Source: Burkholderiales bacterium (GTDB lineage: Bacteria; Pseudomonadota; Gammaproteobacteria; Burkholderiales; Thiobacillaceae). From it: a DNA stretch of 8,248 bases. The stretch covers positions 1-8,248 of the forward strand of contig SXRG01000081.1 in the NCBI GenBank assembly GCA_005793645.1, in the 5' to 3' direction. This document shows positions 6,370 through 8,248 of the stretch, one piece after another (positions within the stretch are counted from its first letter, which is position 1; each line of letters opens with the position of its first letter). Under the pieces are notes generated by a model. The model had not been told where the DNA came from. It did no database searches and saw only the letters and a program-made list of their open reading frames with translations. The position numbers and the translations under genes were made by a program.

Positions 6370-6390
6370 AGGCCAACTTGAAGATGGCCT
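6370..6390 (+). other. Short inverted repeat downstream of iscX
   Basis: AGGCCA (6370-6375) pairs with TGGCCT (6385-6390) around a 9-base loop. It is not followed by a T-run and so is weak as a terminator. It abuts the left end of the larger palindromic element. Apart from this and that element, I see no gene or clear signal in 6292-6391. Confidence 0.35.
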
Positions 6391-6391
6391 C

Positions 6392-6510
6392 TTAAGGAAC
6401 CGCTGATTTATTTGTCATTCTGGGCTTGACCCGAAATTCAGATGCTTGATTTGACTGGATTTCGGCCTTCACCGGAATGACGAAATCTGATTTGATCAGC
6501 GGTTCCTTAA
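6392..6510. mobile_element. 119-bp MITE-like palindromic element
   Basis: Perfect 16-base terminal inverted repeats: TTAAGGAACCGCTGAT at 6392-6407 and its reverse complement at 6495-6510. Inside lies a second inverted pair, GTCATTC (6414-6420) and GAATGAC (6475-6481). Each arm contains a smaller potential hairpin (GGGCTTGACCC at 6422-6432; ATTTCGGCCTTCACCGGAAT at 6459-6478). There is no coding capacity, so movement would need a transposase in trans. The outer TTAA on both sides may be a 4-bp target duplication rather than part of the repeat; this fits the YTAR target of IS5-group elements. It lies between convergent genes, with the AEC gene stop codon in its right-hand TTAA. Transcribed from either side it would fold strongly and could act as a two-way transcription barrier. 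Confidence 0.78.
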
Positions 6511-7457
6511 CGGAGCAGCCATATCCACACCGGCAAGGTCAGCATGAAGCCAAGACTCGACAGGCCGGCGGTGAGCGCGGCGGCGCGCACATCGAGATGG
6601 AATCGGTCGGCGAAGGAGGCGGCCATGATCATGGTGGGCATGGCCACTTCCAGTACGCCGGCTTGCTGCGCTTCGGCCAGGTGGCCACCGAACAGGGCGA
6701 GTGCCGCGAGCCATGCGCCGAGCGGTGTGACAATAAGTTTGACGCCGACGGCGATGCTGATTGGCAGGGTGGGACGCAAGTTGCCCCAAGGGATCGATAG
6801 CCCCAGCGTGAACAGCATGATTGGCACGGTGGCCATGCCGATGAAACGCGCGGCCTTGATAAGGGGGGTAACTTCAATGCCGGCGAGGTTGACGGTAAAA
6901 CCGAGCACGAACCCCCAAACGGGGGGTAATTTCAGGACTGTCATGAATAGCGATTCGCCATGGCCGCTTTTGTGCCCAAGCCGGGTGGCGATCCAGACGC
7001 CGAAGGTCCAGAGGAGGGGCGTGGAGGCCAGGATATCGGCGAACGCGGCGTAGGGTTCGCCTGCCGGGCCGAAAAGAAAGCCCAGGGTGGGCAATCCCAT
7101 GAACATCACATTGGAGAATATGCCGGCTAACAGGATGGCGGCGCGAGTCTCGCGGGCGAGAGGGCGGCCGATGGGTGAGAGATACAACACCGGGTAGAGC
7201 ACGGCAAAGCCCACGGCGATACCGATGGCGGTGATCAGCGGCACGGACAGCAATTCCAGGCTGATGTGCGCTTGTGCCGACAGGGCAAAAAAGAGCGGCG
7301 GGGCTAGCACATCGACGACCAGGCGATTAAGGTCGACGCGTAAACGGTCAGCCGGAATTTGGCGGCGATAGCGCGTCCACAGACCACCTGCGGCGACCAG
7401 CATGGCGATGGGCAGCCAAACTTGTAGCAGGAGTTGCATGAGAAATGTGCCGGTCAT
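6507..7457 (-). CDS. AEC (auxin efflux carrier) family permease
   Basis: A 316-residue inner-membrane protein, the usual length for bacterial AEC transporters (YfdV/MdcF-like). It is strongly hydrophobic throughout, with about ten membrane segments: roughly 7-26, 43-62, 72-93, 105-130, 137-158, 172-193, 205-223, 231-257, 266-285 and 291-314. Family features are DVLAPPLFFALS near 49-60, FSNVMFMGLPTLGFLFG (114-130, the NxGxLGLP-type region) and the C-terminal half VPIMLFTLGLS (211-221) with LEVAMPTMIMAASFA (269-283). The substrate cannot be told from sequence; relatives carry organic acids such as malate or malonate. The start ATG at 7457 has no clear ribosome site; a second ATG at 7439 has none either. 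The stop codon TAA lies in the TTAA at the edge of the palindromic element. It is 99 bases downstream of ntrC on the same strand. Confidence 0.88.
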   Translation of the reverse strand: MTGTFLMQLLLQVWLPIAMLVAAGGLWTRYRRQIPADRLRVDLNRLVVDVLAPPLFFALSAQAHISLELLSVPLITAIGIAVGFAVLYPVLYLSPIGRPLARETRAAILLAGIFSNVMFMGLPTLGFLFGPAGEPYAAFADILASTPLLWTFGVWIATRLGHKSGHGESLFMTVLKLPPVWGFVLGFTVNLAGIEVTPLIKAARFIGMATVPIMLFTLGLSIPWGNLRPTLPISIAVGVKLIVTPLGAWLAALALFGGHLAEAQQAGVLEVAMPTMIMAASFADRFHLDVRAAALTAGLSSLGFMLTLPVWIWLLR

Positions 7458-7464
7458 GGAGAGG

Positions 7465-7470
7465 ATTATC
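7465..7470 (-). promoter_or_regulatory. Possible -10 element for the AEC permease gene
   Basis: On the minus strand GATAAT (5 of 6 consensus bases) ends 7 bases before the ATG at 7457. A matching -35 is poor: TTGCGG lies 19 bases upstream (7490-7495). If used, transcription would start at or next to the start codon, giving a nearly leaderless mRNA. The rest of 7458-7556 shows no terminator or other signal. Confidence 0.3.
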
Positions 7471-7556
7471 CCTGAAACACAGCGAGTCGCCGCAAGCGTT
7501 TCTGGTCTGGAATAGATGCGCGCAACGCGGTGATCGGGTGAGCTTGGGGCGGGAGA

Positions 7557-8248
7557 TTATTCCAGTCCGAGTTCCTGGATTTTGCGGGTGAGGGTGTTAC
7601 GCCCACAACCGAGCGCGAGGGCTGCTTCGATGCGCCGTCCGCCGGTGTGGGCGAGGGCGGTGCGGATCAGGGTGCGTTCGAATTGGGCCGATAGATCCGT
7701 CAGGATGTTACGGTCTCCCTGCTCGAGGCGTTGGCGGGCCACCTCGGCCATGGCTGCAGACCAGTCGTCGACGGGAGTTCCCTGCGCGGCGGTAGTGGTC
7801 TCTCCTTGCAAGTCCTTGGCTTCGATGGTTTGCCCGGGAGCCATGACGGTCAGGCGGTGGCAGAGGTTTTCCAGTTCGCGCACATTGCCTGGAAAGGGCA
7901 TGCGGGAGAGGTGTTGTAAGGTTGCATCGGTTATTTGCTTGACTTCCACCCCGAGGGCGTTGGCACTTCGGGCTAAAAAATGGCGGGTCAGCGGGGCGAT
8001 GTCTTCGCGCCGTTCGCGCAGGGAGGGCAGGCGGATGCGGATGACATTGAGACGGTGAAACAGGTCCTCGCGGAAACTGTTTTGGCGCACCAGGGACTCC
8101 AGGTCTTGATGCGTAGCCGCGATGACGCGGACATTGACACGCACCGGGGTGTGGCCACCGACACGGTAGAACTCGCCCTCGGCCAGGACGCGCAGGAGGC
8201 GAGTTTGCAGGTCGGCGGGCATGTCGCCGATCTCGTCCAGAAACAGGG
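7557..8248 (-). CDS. glnG: NtrC nitrogen regulator, C-terminal part (5' end outside window)
   Basis: A sigma-54 activator that responds to nitrogen limitation through phosphorylation by NtrB and drives promoters such as glnA. The frame is open to the right edge, so the receiver domain and the start of the AAA+ domain are missing; about 230 residues are present. Visible are the Walker B region LFLDEIGDMP, the sensor-I stretch VRVIAATHQDLE, FREDLFHRLNVIRI, LPSLRERREDI and the sensor-II region FPGNVRELENLCHRL. The C-terminal Fis-type helix-turn-helix follows a linker: ERTLIRTALAHTGGRRIEAA, then LGCGRNTLTRKIQELGLE, close to E. coli NtrC (which ends RNTLTRKLKELGME). This ending and the linker separate it from other sigma-54 activators. 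The gene lies upstream of the AEC permease gene on the same strand; whether the two share a transcript is not clear. Confidence 0.93.
   Translation of the reverse strand, partial: LFLDEIGDMPADLQTRLLRVLAEGEFYRVGGHTPVRVNVRVIAATHQDLESLVRQNSFREDLFHRLNVIRIRLPSLRERREDIAPLTRHFLARSANALGVEVKQITDATLQHLSRMPFPGNVRELENLCHRLTVMAPGQTIEAKDLQGETTTAAQGTPVDDWSAAMAEVARQRLEQGDRNILTDLSAQFERTLIRTALAHTGGRRIEAALALGCGRNTLTRKIQELGLE

Noticed and set aside
6477..6800. Plus-strand open frame starting in the palindromic element
   Set aside because: It overlaps the AEC permease gene in antisense, has low-complexity Gly/His/Glu composition and no ribosome site.
7582..8058. Plus-strand open frame opposite ntrC (158 codons)
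   Set aside because: Its arginine- and serine-rich composition is that of a reverse-strand shadow of GC-rich coding DNA; ntrC motifs on the other strand are unambiguous.

Overview
The window looks like chromosomal DNA of a gammaproteobacterium outside the enterics, moderately GC-rich. It is dominated by a complete ISC iron-sulfur cluster assembly operon on the + strand. The order is cysE (3' end only) - iscR - iscS - iscU - iscA - hscB - hscA - small unknown ORF - fdx - iscX. From general knowledge, cysE directly upstream of iscR is the arrangement in Pseudomonas and Azotobacter. The protein sequences resemble their E. coli counterparts closely, with every key residue present.

Layout: 1-331 is the C-terminal part of serine acetyltransferase. 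332-514 is the control region of the isc operon; it holds a strong match to a type 1 IscR operator lying over the -35 element of the likely promoter. 515-6291 is the operon itself, tightly packed, with several overlapping or near-overlapping genes (iscU/iscA, iscA/hscB, hscA/orf79). Two departures from the textbook operon stand out: a T9 tract plus a perfect 8-bp hairpin between hscB and hscA, and an unrecognised 79-codon gene that overlaps the hscA stop by one base and precedes fdx. 6292-6506 is a convergent intergenic region. Most of it is a 119-bp MITE-like palindromic element with 16-bp perfect terminal inverted repeats. 6507-8248 is on the minus strand: an AEC-family permease and, upstream of it, the 3' part of the nitrogen regulator gene ntrC (glnG), which runs off the right edge.

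How the parts work together: CysE feeds cysteine synthesis. IscS takes sulfur from cysteine, and clusters are built on the scaffold IscU with electrons from Fdx and modulation by IscX. HscB delivers IscU to the Hsp70 HscA through the LPPVK motif, for release of the cluster to acceptors, possibly via IscA. IscR senses cluster supply through its own Cys3His-bound [2Fe-2S] cluster and represses the operon. The NtrC and AEC permease genes appear to be a separate minus-strand unit, probably unrelated to cluster assembly.

No RNA gene, CRISPR array or phage was seen. The best candidates for something undescribed are the 79-residue gene in the operon, the hscB-hscA hairpin region, and the palindromic element at the convergent junction.
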